64,000 nt of DNA from assembly GCA_964408025.1 (NCBI GenBank), contig CAYOXX010000001.1:149854-213853 (forward strand). The letters are read 5' to 3'. Source of the stretch: CAYOXX01 sp964408025. Lineage in GTDB: Bacteria; Acidobacteriota; DATKUA01. Shown piece after piece: positions 8,694 to 17,671 of this stretch (position 1 is the first letter of the stretch; the number at the start of each line of letters is the position of its first letter). Both the position numbers and the translations under genes were made by a program. The notes beneath the pieces were generated by a model. That model saw nothing but the letters and a program-made list of their open reading frames with translations, did no database searches and was not told the origin of the DNA.

Positions 8694-9524
8694 ATGTTAA
8701 AGCGCATTCTCACCCACAAGCACCTGATCATGGCCTTCGTCGCCAGGGATCTGCGCGGCCGCTACATCGGCTCGATGATGGGCATCTTCTGGACCGTCAT
8801 CCACCCGCTGGCGCAGATCCTGGTCTTCTCGATCATCTTCAGCATCATCAACCGTGGCAGGCTCGTGGGGCTGGAAGAGGGGCAGCCGCTGGCCTACACT
8901 ATTTTCCTCTGCGCCGGCCTGCTGCCATGGATCGCCTTCCAGGAGTACCTAATGCGGGTGACCGGCGTCTTCATCTCCAACGCCAACCTGATCAAGAAGA
9001 TCCAGTTTCCCGCGGAGATCCTGGTGATCCAGGAACTCTTCTCCAGCCTCATCACACTCGGCATCAGCTTTTCGCTCTTCACCATCATCATCGTCTTCTT
9101 CGGGGGCTGGCGGCCAACTCCGCATATCCTGCTCCTGCCCGGCATAGTGACGCTGCAGGTGTTCTTCAGCCTCAGCATCGCTTTCGCCATGGCCACGCTC
9201 AACGTATTCCTGCGCGACATCGGGCAGATCCTCGGCGTAGTGCTCATGGCCTGGTTCTGGCTGACGCCGATCGTCTACCCGTCGAGCATCATCTTCAGGG
9301 ATCCGGTGAACGCCACCGGCCTCCTGGTGCCCGAGTGGCTCTGGCTCTCCTACACGCTCAACCCCTGGTACTACCTGGCCAAGTGGTACCGCGAGGCCTT
9401 CTACCTGGAAACGGTTCCCGACTTCAACGAGGTGATTGTCTTCCTCGCCCTCTCGGCGCTGATCTTCTTCTTCGGCATGAAGATTTACCGCTCGCTGCGC
9501 GACGACATCCCGGACATGATCTGA
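8694..9524 (+). CDS. ABC-2 polysaccharide export permease (Wzm/KpsM/TagG type)
   Basis: A 276-residue membrane protein with about six transmembrane segments. It has the family opening (LKRILTHKHLIMAFVARDLRGRYIGSMMG) and the TM pattern of ABC-2 exporters, ending LIFFFGMKIYRSLRDDIPDMI. AAGGACG precedes the ATG. A much longer frame overlaps it, but that frame is only a 5' extension of the ATPase gene. Its stop overlaps the ATPase start (TGATG), indicating translational coupling. The pair should export a lipid-linked O-antigen, capsule or teichoic-acid-like glycan across the inner membrane. Confidence 0.93.
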   Translation: MLKRILTHKHLIMAFVARDLRGRYIGSMMGIFWTVIHPLAQILVFSIIFSIINRGRLVGLEEGQPLAYTIFLCAGLLPWIAFQEYLMRVTGVFISNANLIKKIQFPAEILVIQELFSSLITLGISFSLFTIIIVFFGGWRPTPHILLLPGIVTLQVFFSLSIAFAMATLNVFLRDIGQILGVVLMAWFWLTPIVYPSSIIFRDPVNATGLLVPEWLWLSYTLNPWYYLAKWYREAFYLETVPDFNEVIVFLALSALIFFFGMKIYRSLRDDIPDMI

Positions 9525-11293
9525 TGGAACTTCCCGACAAGCCCGCACCCGGCAGTAGCGGCTCCCCCGCCGACGGCGGCGAGCCCGCCGTCGAGGTGCG
9601 CAACGTCAGCAAACTCTACCGGCTTTACCCCGGCCAGCGGGCGCGCATCATCGAGTGGGTAACCTTCGGCAAGCGCAAGTACCACTTCCCGTTCTGGGCG
9701 CTGAAGGACGTCTCGCTGCGGCTGGCCAAGGGCAGAGCGCTGGGCCTGATCGGCCCCAACGGCTCGGGCAAGAGCACGCTGCTGAAGCTGATCGCCGGAA
9801 CGTCGACCCCGACGGAGGGGGAAATCGAGGTGAATGGGTCGGTGGCGGCACTGCTCGAGCTGGGCGCCGGCTTCCACCCCGATTTCAGCGGCCGGCAGAA
9901 CATCCGCATGAACGCCGAGATATTCGGCCTCAGCGAAGAGAGGATAAACGAGCTGGAGCCCCGGATCATCGAGTTCGCTGAGCTCGACCGCTACATCGAC
10001 ATGCCGGTGCGCACCTACTCGAGCGGCATGTACGCCCGCCTCGGCTTCGCCGTCGCCTCCCACGTCGATCCCGACGTGCTGATCATCGACGAGGCGCTGG
10101 CGGTCGGCGACTCCTACTTTCAGCGCAAGAGCCTCGACCGCATCATCTACTTCCGCGAGATCGGCAAGACGATCATCTTCGTCAGCCACGCCATGCCGGT
10201 CATCCAGCGCTTCTGCGACGAGGTGATCTGGCTCGACGAGGGCCGCATCATGGGCCAGGGCGAGGCGAACAAGATCACCAAGGAGTACGAGATGTGGAGC
10301 CTGCGGCGTCAGGAGAAGTCGCTCGGCAAGCGCATCGCCGGCAAACCCTCGGTCCTCTCGGACGAGACCAAGGCCCAGTTCAAGGTTCTGGACGAGAGCT
10401 GGGGCAGCGGCGAGGCGCGCATCACCAGGGTCGAGATGTTCGGCGCCGACGGCGAGCCGCGCTGGCACTTCGAAAAGAATGAGCGGGACGTCACGATCCG
10501 CATCCACTACTACGCCTTCGAGCGTCTGCCGGAGCCGGTGGTCGGGATAAACTTCCACCGCATCGACGGCACCTATATCTTCGGCACCGGCAACATCTGG
10601 ATCGATAACCACCCGCTCGAGCCGATGGAGGGGGCCGGCTACGTCGATTACACGATCGGCCGCCTCTTCATGCACAAGGGCACCTTCTTCCTCACCGTCG
10701 GCATCTTCCCCGAGCCCGACATCCCCTACTGGCTCAATCCCTGCGACTACCACAACAAGATGTACGAGTTCACAGTCGTCGCCGAGGGCGAGGCCCACGG
10801 TATCATCACCTTCGACGGCAGTTGGAAGCAGGAAACAAGAACAGGCCCACACATCGACTCCGGCGTGCCCTCCGCAATCGACTTCTCGGACAGGAAGTCG
10901 CCCCACTACCTCCACAGAGGGTGGTACGACGTCGAGCACGGCGACGATGGCAGCTTCATCTGGACCGCAGACAACGCCGGCTTCGTCATCTTCCAGCCCG
11001 AAGGCTGCGGCCACCTGAAGGCCACGATAAAGAGCAGCAGGCCGGATATCGCCGATATGCCGGTTAAGGTCGAGCTGCGCGACGGCTTCGAAGCCGTATT
11101 AGACTCCGTCAAGCTCGAGAACAACTCCTGGACCGACGCCGAGTTCGACCTCGGAGAGGAAGGGGGGCACGGAGCCTTGCGGCACCTGCGCTTCGTCGTC
11201 GACCCGACGTGGTGCCCGCGCGACTTCCGGGTCGCCGAAGACGACCGCCAGCTCGGCATCGGCGTCCAGCGCATCGAATGCGTCGTAGATTGA
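9524..11293 (+). CDS. Polysaccharide ABC transporter ATP-binding protein (Wzt type) with an extra C-terminal domain
   Basis: A 589-residue protein. Residues 20-255 are the nucleotide-binding domain, with Walker A GPNGSGKST (lysine 83), the Wzt-style LLELGAGFHPDFSGRQN, the signature YSSGMYARL and Walker B VLIIDEAL. Residues of about 285-440 are the Wzt C-terminal beta-sandwich that in homologues binds the capped glycan end. A further module of about 145 residues follows (HRGWYDVEHGDDGSFIWTAD onward) that ordinary Wzt proteins of about 400-450 residues lack. A similar GW...RW beta-rich module ends several glycosyltransferase-like proteins in this window. The start overlaps the permease stop. 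Confidence 0.92.
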   Translation: MELPDKPAPGSSGSPADGGEPAVEVRNVSKLYRLYPGQRARIIEWVTFGKRKYHFPFWALKDVSLRLAKGRALGLIGPNGSGKSTLLKLIAGTSTPTEGEIEVNGSVAALLELGAGFHPDFSGRQNIRMNAEIFGLSEERINELEPRIIEFAELDRYIDMPVRTYSSGMYARLGFAVASHVDPDVLIIDEALAVGDSYFQRKSLDRIIYFREIGKTIIFVSHAMPVIQRFCDEVIWLDEGRIMGQGEANKITKEYEMWSLRRQEKSLGKRIAGKPSVLSDETKAQFKVLDESWGSGEARITRVEMFGADGEPRWHFEKNERDVTIRIHYYAFERLPEPVVGINFHRIDGTYIFGTGNIWIDNHPLEPMEGAGYVDYTIGRLFMHKGTFFLTVGIFPEPDIPYWLNPCDYHNKMYEFTVVAEGEAHGIITFDGSWKQETRTGPHIDSGVPSAIDFSDRKSPHYLHRGWYDVEHGDDGSFIWTADNAGFVIFQPEGCGHLKATIKSSRPDIADMPVKVELRDGFEAVLDSVKLENNSWTDAEFDLGEEGGHGALRHLRFVVDPTWCPRDFRVAEDDRQLGIGVQRIECVVD

Positions 11294-11312
11294 ACGTGCC
11301 TGGCGAATCGAT

Positions 11313-12260
11313 ATGCCCATGCCAAGAACAAAACTGCTGATCGTCCACTTTCGCCATAACCGCTACAAAGAATACCTGGAGCATGCCGAGCCGCGCCTCG
11401 AGATCACCTCGTTCGATTTTCGCGATTCGATCCCCTTCGAGTCGCACGACGCCGAGATCCTGATCGGCTGGAAATTCCAAGAGGGACTACTTGAGCGCCT
11501 GCCGCGACTGCGCTGGATCTCCGCAGCGGCCGCCGGCGTCGACAACATCATTAAAGCACTACCTCCGGAAACGAAAATCGTCGTCACCAAGGCCGTGGCG
11601 ACGATGGGCGAGTTCATGGCCGACTACGTCCTGACCTTCGTTCTGGCTCATCTACGCAAGCTTAAAAAAATCACGCTCCAGCAGCGGGAGAAGCTCTGGC
11701 GCTACGTCCTCCCCGACCTGGTAATGCGCAGCACACTGGGAATCATCGGCCTCGGTAACATCGGCTCGCAGATCGCCTCAAAGGCCAAAGCGATCGGCAT
11801 GACGGTCCTGGCAGCTAAGCGGGAGCCGATCCACGATCCGCCCTGCGACCGTCTCTACACGGGAGAAAGCTGGCACGAGATGCTGCCGCTCTGCGACTTC
11901 GTGGTGCTCGCCGTCCCGCACACCAAGTTCACGGAGCGGATGATCGGGGCCGCTGAGCTGTCGTCGATGAAGCCAACCGCCGTGATGATCAACATCTCGC
12001 GAGGAGTTATTGTCGATGAGGCTGCTCTTCTCGATGCGCTTGCGGCGGAGACCATCGGCGGAGCGGTTCTCGACGTCTTCGACGAGGAACCGCTTCCGCC
12101 CGAGCACCCGTTCTGGGAGATTGAGAACGTGGTCGTCACGCCCCACTGCGCCGGCACCAGCGAGGATGGTCCGATCTGCGACGAGTTTCTCGAGAACTTC
12201 GAGCGCTGGCTGCGAGGAGAACCCCTGGCACGCGTCGCCGATCCTAAGCGTGGCTACTAA
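11313..12260 (+). CDS. D-2-hydroxyacid dehydrogenase (NAD-dependent)
   Basis: A 315-residue enzyme of the D-isomer-specific 2-hydroxyacid dehydrogenase family. The NAD-binding Rossmann motif is GLGNIG (about 149-154). The catalytic triad is visible: Arg in NISRGVIVDE, Glu in DVFDEEPLP and His in TPHCAGT. It starts 19 bases after the Wzt gene and probably shares its transcript, which suggests a part in making a glycan precursor. Substrates of this family cannot be assigned from sequence alone. Confidence 0.88.
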   Translation: MPMPRTKLLIVHFRHNRYKEYLEHAEPRLEITSFDFRDSIPFESHDAEILIGWKFQEGLLERLPRLRWISAAAAGVDNIIKALPPETKIVVTKAVATMGEFMADYVLTFVLAHLRKLKKITLQQREKLWRYVLPDLVMRSTLGIIGLGNIGSQIASKAKAIGMTVLAAKREPIHDPPCDRLYTGESWHEMLPLCDFVVLAVPHTKFTERMIGAAELSSMKPTAVMINISRGVIVDEAALLDALAAETIGGAVLDVFDEEPLPPEHPFWEIENVVVTPHCAGTSEDGPICDEFLENFERWLRGEPLARVADPKRGY

Positions 12261-12285
12261 AAAATAGGATGGAGTGGGTAGTGTA

Positions 12286-14880
12286 TCACCTAATTCGTTT
12301 AAATCTTATCGTTCTGATAGCAATGGCTCTCCTATGATAGTTAGGTATTAGGCTACTTCTATATCTCATGTATTCTGGTTCCACATATCGATACCGAAAG
12401 TTTATTCTGTTAATGCCAACTTGTAAATATCTTTCTGGTAGCTCGATATATATTCTTCTTGGCCCGAATAAATATATTAGATCTGGAAGTTCTATGCCAT
12501 TGCATAACACAGTAATAACTTGAGGCTCCCCTGTCCACCCCGGTCCTTGATATGGAATCACTTGAGCATATATTCTTAGTGGCCTTATACGTTTTAGGAA
12601 AAAACCCAACTCTGATTCCTCACTTCCGCTCCACCTAAGTGTATTTCGCCCACTACCAATTACTTTACCCCACCCCTCAAAGAAAATATACTCTGCCATA
12701 TTTAAATTCCGCCGTATTGATTTTGCCCTTAATACATCAAGATTTCTAGCAGTAATTATTTCTCCGCTTGAAGTGTTTTCTAAATCAATTCGTACTGTTT
12801 GGCCATCATGATTTATCATAATGCTATTTACTGTAATTTCTATATTAATTAGTCCACCTATCGTTTCCTCGACATCCATCAATATATGCCAAGACACTTC
12901 CTCACCTGGTTCAACATCCCGGTTAAGTTGCTGTCGGCGTAATGTTGAACCTCTTACATCGTTAACGGCCATCTCTACAAAGCCAGTCCTTCCATCTGCA
13001 TACCACGTAACTTCACCCGTGTTCATTGTCGACACAGTAATCATTCTCAATGATGGTGTTCTTCTAGATCTTCGTGTCACGCGAACCGTATACCCGGTGA
13101 ATGCGCTTCTATATGGCATCGATTGGATATTTAGCAAGCGCCTCGGTGTCACGAATTCACTTAAATCGTGTATTACCGTCCCGATTGTTGTTCGGGATTT
13201 CCTATACCTCACCCCTAAAGCTCGAAGCATATTCTCCAACAACAGAATCCTATGCGCTTGCTGATTATTAAATAGAAATGCTGGAGGATGGTCGGCGTTT
13301 TCAACCATTCCTCTGTAAGGTATGTAAGGATCGAATTCGTACACCGGGTAGATACTACTACCAATAATCTCCTCTTTAGTAACAAAATTATTTAGATATG
13401 TTCGCACCCAAGAGCCGTAAAAAAACTTAATCCCTTGTTCCTTACAAAATATTTCCCACTTAGCTAATCTACCTTCACGTTCAATACTAATTTCAATCGC
13501 CATCATCTGGGAAGCACTAAATATCACTACAAATATAGAGAAAACAAATATAGAAGCTGTCTGGCTGAGTGCTTTGATTTCATAGCAAGCAACTGAGATA
13601 AAAACAGGCACTGCTACCCATATCGGCCATATATATTTAAAAGCGAATACACCTCTTTGCCTATCGTAAACCGAAAACATTATTATTATTACAATGATAT
13701 ACAATAAATATATTGATGGGCCTGGATCAAATTTATTTAAAGTAAACCATTTTCCTATCTTGTTTCTATATTTATACGTGAAAATAATAACACACACAAT
13801 AAAAAGGACATAGACTAATATTGTTATATACTCACCGAATAGGTGTCTACCTCTAATATTTTGTAATCCTAAGTAGCAAGTTAAAAAACTGAAGAAAAGA
13901 TATATTCTAGTCGGAATATCTGTTAATATAGAAATAGGATTCTTAATTGAGGTGAAAAATAATAATGATGCGTAATTATAATAATAAGCATTCACAAAGT
14001 TTACTATTCCACCGATCACGAAACCAACAGGCACTCCTATTATCTTTGGATTTATAATAAATAACTTGTCTTTTATAAAAAGAATTGCAGAACCTATTCC
14101 AGCGAAGTATATAGTCTGAGGATGAACCCAAAAACCAATACCTAGAATTATTCCATACCATATATATTGCATAAAACTAATTCTTTCTATATCTAATATC
14201 CGAACAACAAGATATAAAGACAATAATCCCCAAAATAATATGCCTGGATATTCAGAATACATAATATACACATATATTTCATAAGGCGGTATAGCGGCTA
14301 ACAACGCACTAAGGAGGGCTATCTTAATATTAAATAGTTTTCTCGTAATCGCATATAATATTATTATAAATCCGATATAAAATAACGTGTTGATAAGTCT
14401 TAAATAAATTGGGCTTTTACCCAACATTAGATGCATAGGGGCTATTATATGAGGAATTAAAGAACCGATAAAATGCTTGCCATAGCAATACATCGGCCTG
14501 CTTTTTCCTTCAGCTATGTGATAACTTGCCAGGCCATAAAAAGCAGAATCAGCTATATTTGATCCTCTGTAACAGATAATCGGAGTCAATTGAAGGATGA
14601 AGTGCAACAATAGAATAATTATCAATATTATTACAGCAAGCTTATTTGACTTTAGCCAACTGATTAGACTCTTTAGTGATGCAATACCAGAACGCAAGAA
14701 CCAGAATAATAGTGAACCAGCATAGCAAACAATCGAGGCAATAAAGGGGATAGAAGGATCTACGCCAAATACAAAACTGTCCATGAATAATCGATCAAAC
14801 GGCTGTGAAAACCAGCAAATAGTCGCCCAGCATAAAAATATAGTGGCGATAAGCAGTATAACTTTGGGTAATGTATTCAA
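12286..14880 (-). CDS. GT-C-fold membrane glycosyltransferase-like protein in an AT-rich island
   Basis: An 864-residue protein starting at TTG. The first 450 or so residues hold about 10-12 hydrophobic segments in the arrangement of PMT/ArnT-like (GT39/GT83) enzymes. These use polyprenyl-phosphate sugars to glycosylate lipid or protein on the periplasmic side. A soluble C-terminal half follows with two beta-rich parts: about 590-720, and a final domain (FFEGWGKVIGSGRNTLRWSG onward) shared with other genes here. The DNA is strikingly A+T rich (runs of ata, aat and tta codons) between very GC-rich neighbours, which suggests recent horizontal acquisition. It converges on the dehydrogenase gene with a 25-base gap. 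Confidence 0.78.
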   Translation of the reverse strand: MNTLPKVILLIATIFLCWATICWFSQPFDRLFMDSFVFGVDPSIPFIASIVCYAGSLLFWFLRSGIASLKSLISWLKSNKLAVIILIIILLLHFILQLTPIICYRGSNIADSAFYGLASYHIAEGKSRPMYCYGKHFIGSLIPHIIAPMHLMLGKSPIYLRLINTLFYIGFIIILYAITRKLFNIKIALLSALLAAIPPYEIYVYIMYSEYPGILFWGLLSLYLVVRILDIERISFMQYIWYGIILGIGFWVHPQTIYFAGIGSAILFIKDKLFIINPKIIGVPVGFVIGGIVNFVNAYYYNYASLLFFTSIKNPISILTDIPTRIYLFFSFLTCYLGLQNIRGRHLFGEYITILVYVLFIVCVIIFTYKYRNKIGKWFTLNKFDPGPSIYLLYIIVIIIMFSVYDRQRGVFAFKYIWPIWVAVPVFISVACYEIKALSQTASIFVFSIFVVIFSASQMMAIEISIEREGRLAKWEIFCKEQGIKFFYGSWVRTYLNNFVTKEEIIGSSIYPVYEFDPYIPYRGMVENADHPPAFLFNNQQAHRILLLENMLRALGVRYRKSRTTIGTVIHDLSEFVTPRRLLNIQSMPYRSAFTGYTVRVTRRSRRTPSLRMITVSTMNTGEVTWYADGRTGFVEMAVNDVRGSTLRRQQLNRDVEPGEEVSWHILMDVEETIGGLINIEITVNSIMINHDGQTVRIDLENTSSGEIITARNLDVLRAKSIRRNLNMAEYIFFEGWGKVIGSGRNTLRWSGSEESELGFFLKRIRPLRIYAQVIPYQGPGWTGEPQVITVLCNGIELPDLIYLFGPRRIYIELPERYLQVGINRINFRYRYVEPEYMRYRSSLIPNYHRRAIAIRTIRFKRIR

Positions 14881-15277
14881 ATAATTAACCTTATAGAATT
14901 CAGCAGCAACATCACTGTGGTAATTCTATAGAATAAGAATTGCAGTTGTCAAGTCCGATGGAAAAGACCGCTAGCATATCAAATCCAGGGTCTGGGTTTA
15001 GTCCTCCCATAGATAGCACGAAATCTGGTTGACTGAAGAAGTATCTTCTTGCAAACACGGGCCGGACAGGGCAGTGTCCGGGTGACTCAATCTGATCCAG
15101 CTTTAACATAAAAGAGGTTCGCGGGTCGGATCGAGTATCATGTCTTGTAGATACCAAGCATAATGTGACGCCGGACGTCATTCCCGATTATTTGTATCGC
15201 CGCTTACTCCGCCGATCCTTGGCGTTTGTTCTAATTCTGAATCCGCAATAGTCTGAATTCAGAGACGGGGGTAAGCG
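14881..15277. other. Intergenic region, no confident gene
   Basis: A 397-base stretch between the divergently transcribed AT-rich membrane-protein gene and the SnoaL-like gene. The first 60 bases share the island's AT-rich composition and should carry its promoter. A reverse-strand frame (14912-15181) has no recognisable family and is not called. Around 15056-15095 the sequence resembles the 3' end of the next gene. Confidence 0.5.
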
Positions 15278-15748
15278 ATGAGAGCTTTGACAGCGACGTT
15301 TGTTTTTGTACTTGGTTTCTCGCTTTTTGTCTGTGCCCAGGAGGAGGCGCTGCGCAACCGGCCCGGACTTTCGCTGCGGGAGACTTTCGATCTCTACATC
15401 GACTGCATCGATGCAACCGATCTTGAGGGTATGATGTCGACCGTCACGGGTGGCCCGGAGTTCGTCTTCTTGACAACCAGCGGCAGTATAATCGATTCAG
15501 TCGAGGGATACCACCAATTCCACGTCGAATGGATCGCTGAAAAAGGATGGGAAATTACCTTCGAAATCCTCGCTGTTCATGATGGTACCGATCTAGGTTT
15601 CGTCCTCTCCAGGTATCACTACGAGGGGTTGACGCCCGACGGCGAGCCGTACAGCAGCGACTCCTACTTCACACTCATCTTCCACAGGGAAGACGGTATG
15701 TGGAAAGCAATCCAGGATCAGATTACACCGATCCGAACAGGGCAGTAA
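15278..15748 (+). CDS. Secreted SnoaL/DUF4440-like (NTF2-fold) protein
   Basis: A 156-residue protein with a clear signal peptide (FVFVLGFSLFVCAQ). It then has the NTF2-like layout: helical start (LRETFDLYIDCIDATDLEGMMSTV), the FVFLTTSGSIIDSVEGYHQFHVEWIAE segment, and C-terminal strands ending WKAIQDQITP. This resembles DUF4440/SnoaL-like proteins, a fold that hosts small-molecule binding or varied enzymes. GGGGG lies upstream of the ATG. It converges with the membrane protein that follows. The exact function is unknown. Confidence 0.72.
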   Translation: MRALTATFVFVLGFSLFVCAQEEALRNRPGLSLRETFDLYIDCIDATDLEGMMSTVTGGPEFVFLTTSGSIIDSVEGYHQFHVEWIAEKGWEITFEILAVHDGTDLGFVLSRYHYEGLTPDGEPYSSDSYFTLIFHREDGMWKAIQDQITPIRTGQ

Positions 15749-15762
15749 TCGGGCGACTCGCA

Positions 15763-17184
15763 CTAATCCCGACGGGTCTCGAAAAGATCTCTTGCGCCTT
15801 CGTGTGATAGGTCGATGTCATATATGCTGCGGTTGAAAAGGAAGACATCGGGAAGGAAGAAGATACGATAGCCGGCGCCCCGGTACCTTTCGAATCCGGC
15901 GTGGTCGAGCAGGTAGACGAACTCGGCGTTCCCTCGCTTCGTCCCGCCCGCTGGGACCTCCAGCTTCGGTAACCACTGGCCGGCCACGATTACGCTCCGT
16001 TGCTCAAGCGCGTTGGCGGCCCGCAGAATCCTCTCCACGTATGCCTGTCCGGCCAGGCGCCTGTTGTGCTCAACGAATACAGGGCCGAGCAGCTCGACTG
16101 CGAACCGCCTGCCGCCGAGTCCAAGCTCCCAGACGTAGCCAGATTGCCATCGGTCACCGTAAGCGATCCCGTCGTCCACCTGCCCAACGCTGAGCACGAA
16201 CGGAGAGGCGATCAGGGCTACGCAGACGGCTATAAAGACCTTCCTGTTCAGATACCTGCCGAGCAGGATGAAAACGAACGGGATCGCGGGAATCAGGTAA
16301 GCCGGTTCGTACGGTAGCCTCAGATAGGCCGCGAAATAGATGACCACCGCCGCCGACCAGGCCGCGGTATGTAGCCTGCCGGCCGCCCTCGGTATCGACC
16401 CGCCTGTCCCCGCCCGGCCGGCTGGAAAGAGCATGGAAGTAAAGGCCGCAGCGATCGCTAACGAACCCACCACGCCCCAGAGGTCCTCGGTCGCGCCCTT
16501 TATTACGTCGAACGCGGAAGGATATTGTTGTTCGTAGAAAGCGAAAAAACCGGGGCCGTACGTCAAAGCGACCGGCACGAAGGCCGCCGCGCCGACCAGG
16601 CAGGCGACGAGCGCTAACTGCGCCACACGCTTTGGAGTGTAACTTCCCTCGTCATCGCGGACGAGTAGAATCGCCAGCGGGATCAGCATCGCTCCCGATG
16701 TTATCCTGCAGCCGATGGCGAGGCCTATCATCAGGCCGGCGATCAGCGGCCGCCGCACAATAGCGAAGTAGAGCCCGGCCATTACGAAGGCCAGGGCCCA
16801 GATGTAATCCATCGAAGTGGTGCTGTTGATGAACACTGCAGGCGTGAAGGCCAGAGCCAGCGCCGCGAGTACGTAATCCCTGTATCCCAGGGCGCGCAGC
16901 GAGAGCGCGAAGAACAGTACGCCGGCGATGCCGAGAATCGCGGTGAGGCCGTTGAGCGCCAAGGGGCCGCCCCGCCAGGCAAGGGCGCAAACCGCCTCCT
17001 GCAGCGGGAAGCCGGGAAGGCGCGAAGCCTCGTAGACGCCCGTCGTCGCCAGGCTGCGAGAGGCGGTAACCAACCGCCAGGCATCGGGGTCGCTGCCGTA
17101 TCCCGCGCCGATAAAAGGTAGCCTGGACAGCAGCAGAACTACTGCAAGCAGAACCAAAACAAGTGGAGTCTTAAGGCTCTTCAC
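15763..17184 (-). CDS. GT-C-type membrane glycosyltransferase-like protein
   Basis: A 473-residue polytopic protein, GTG start, with about ten hydrophobic segments and a soluble C-terminal tail of about 120 residues. The first loop carries FIGAGYGSDPDAWR, where the acidic residues after TM1 match the catalytic DE/DD position of GT-C enzymes such as ArnT and PMT. It would use a lipid-linked sugar at the periplasmic face. GC content matches the genome, unlike the AT-rich relative just upstream. Acceptor and sugar cannot be assigned. Confidence 0.72.
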   Translation of the reverse strand: MKSLKTPLVLVLLAVVLLLSRLPFIGAGYGSDPDAWRLVTASRSLATTGVYEASRLPGFPLQEAVCALAWRGGPLALNGLTAILGIAGVLFFALSLRALGYRDYVLAALALAFTPAVFINSTTSMDYIWALAFVMAGLYFAIVRRPLIAGLMIGLAIGCRITSGAMLIPLAILLVRDDEGSYTPKRVAQLALVACLVGAAAFVPVALTYGPGFFAFYEQQYPSAFDVIKGATEDLWGVVGSLAIAAAFTSMLFPAGRAGTGGSIPRAAGRLHTAAWSAAVVIYFAAYLRLPYEPAYLIPAIPFVFILLGRYLNRKVFIAVCVALIASPFVLSVGQVDDGIAYGDRWQSGYVWELGLGGRRFAVELLGPVFVEHNRRLAGQAYVERILRAANALEQRSVIVAGQWLPKLEVPAGGTKRGNAEFVYLLDHAGFERYRGAGYRIFFLPDVFLFNRSIYDIDLSHEGARDLFETRRD

Positions 17185-17671
17185 TGCGTTACCTGTAGCG
17201 GACGCGATATTTTACCACGCGTTCTCCGAATCGGGCGACGACATCAGAACTTCTTCTGTGGTTTGAATACGAGTGTGTCATATTTCTAGCTGGAAGTTAG
17301 TCGCAGCTCACCCTTATTCACATACAAAGTCACCATCTTGGGGCGATCAACGACAACGCTGTTCCAAGCTTCGCCTTCAGCATCAAAAATGTTACCGTAG
17401 CCCTGGAGGGCGTGCTGCGATCGTACCTGGCGGAAATTGAGAGCGCGATCAGCAGACCCGGCAGGGAAGCCATCGAGCTGGGCGACACCGAAGTCGAGCG
17501 TCTCAGAGACCTCGGTTATCTGCGATAACCGTCTAGCTATTCTCGTTCGACTCACATTTGATCATACGAAGTACGTTTCCCTTAAACCTATTGAAAACGG
17601 TTGGCGTTTTCGGGCGACCCGCTTTATCATTGCATCCTTCGCGAAACAGATTCGAGAGAGCGTATATAGAG
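17185..17671. other. Intergenic region with gene remnants
   Basis: A 487-base region before the ComM-like gene. It holds the sulfatase-like tail at 17403-17528. On the opposite strand (17286-17400) a short AT-richer open stretch ends WNSVVVDRPKMVTLYVNKG...; it reads like another gene's C terminus but matches no family I can name. No intact gene is seen. Confidence 0.5.
17403..17528 (+). pseudogene. 3' remnant of a sulfatase-like gene
   Basis: The plus-strand frame ends LRSYLAEIES...LGDTEVERLRDLGYLR-stop. The closing pattern (acidic residue, helix, LxxLGYL, stop) is the usual C terminus of arylsulfatase-type proteins. Nothing resembling the catalytic sulfatase core (CxPSR) lies upstream, so only a degraded tail of about 40 codons remains. 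The identification rests on a short motif. Confidence 0.45.

Noticed and set aside
8453..9523. Long 5' extension of the ATPase gene (a 946-residue frame starting at 8453)
   Set aside because: It covers the permease gene in another frame, has an Arg/Pro/His-rich composition without family similarity, and the ATG at 9524 begins a standard Wzt protein.
9485..11014. 509-residue reverse-strand frame opposite the Wzt gene
   Set aside because: It has a Val/Ala/Asp-rich mirror composition typical of the antisense of GC-rich genes, with no domain; the plus strand encodes a clear ABC ATPase.
14912..15181. 89-residue reverse-strand frame
   Set aside because: It has no ribosome site, family or plausible neighbour; composition looks non-coding.
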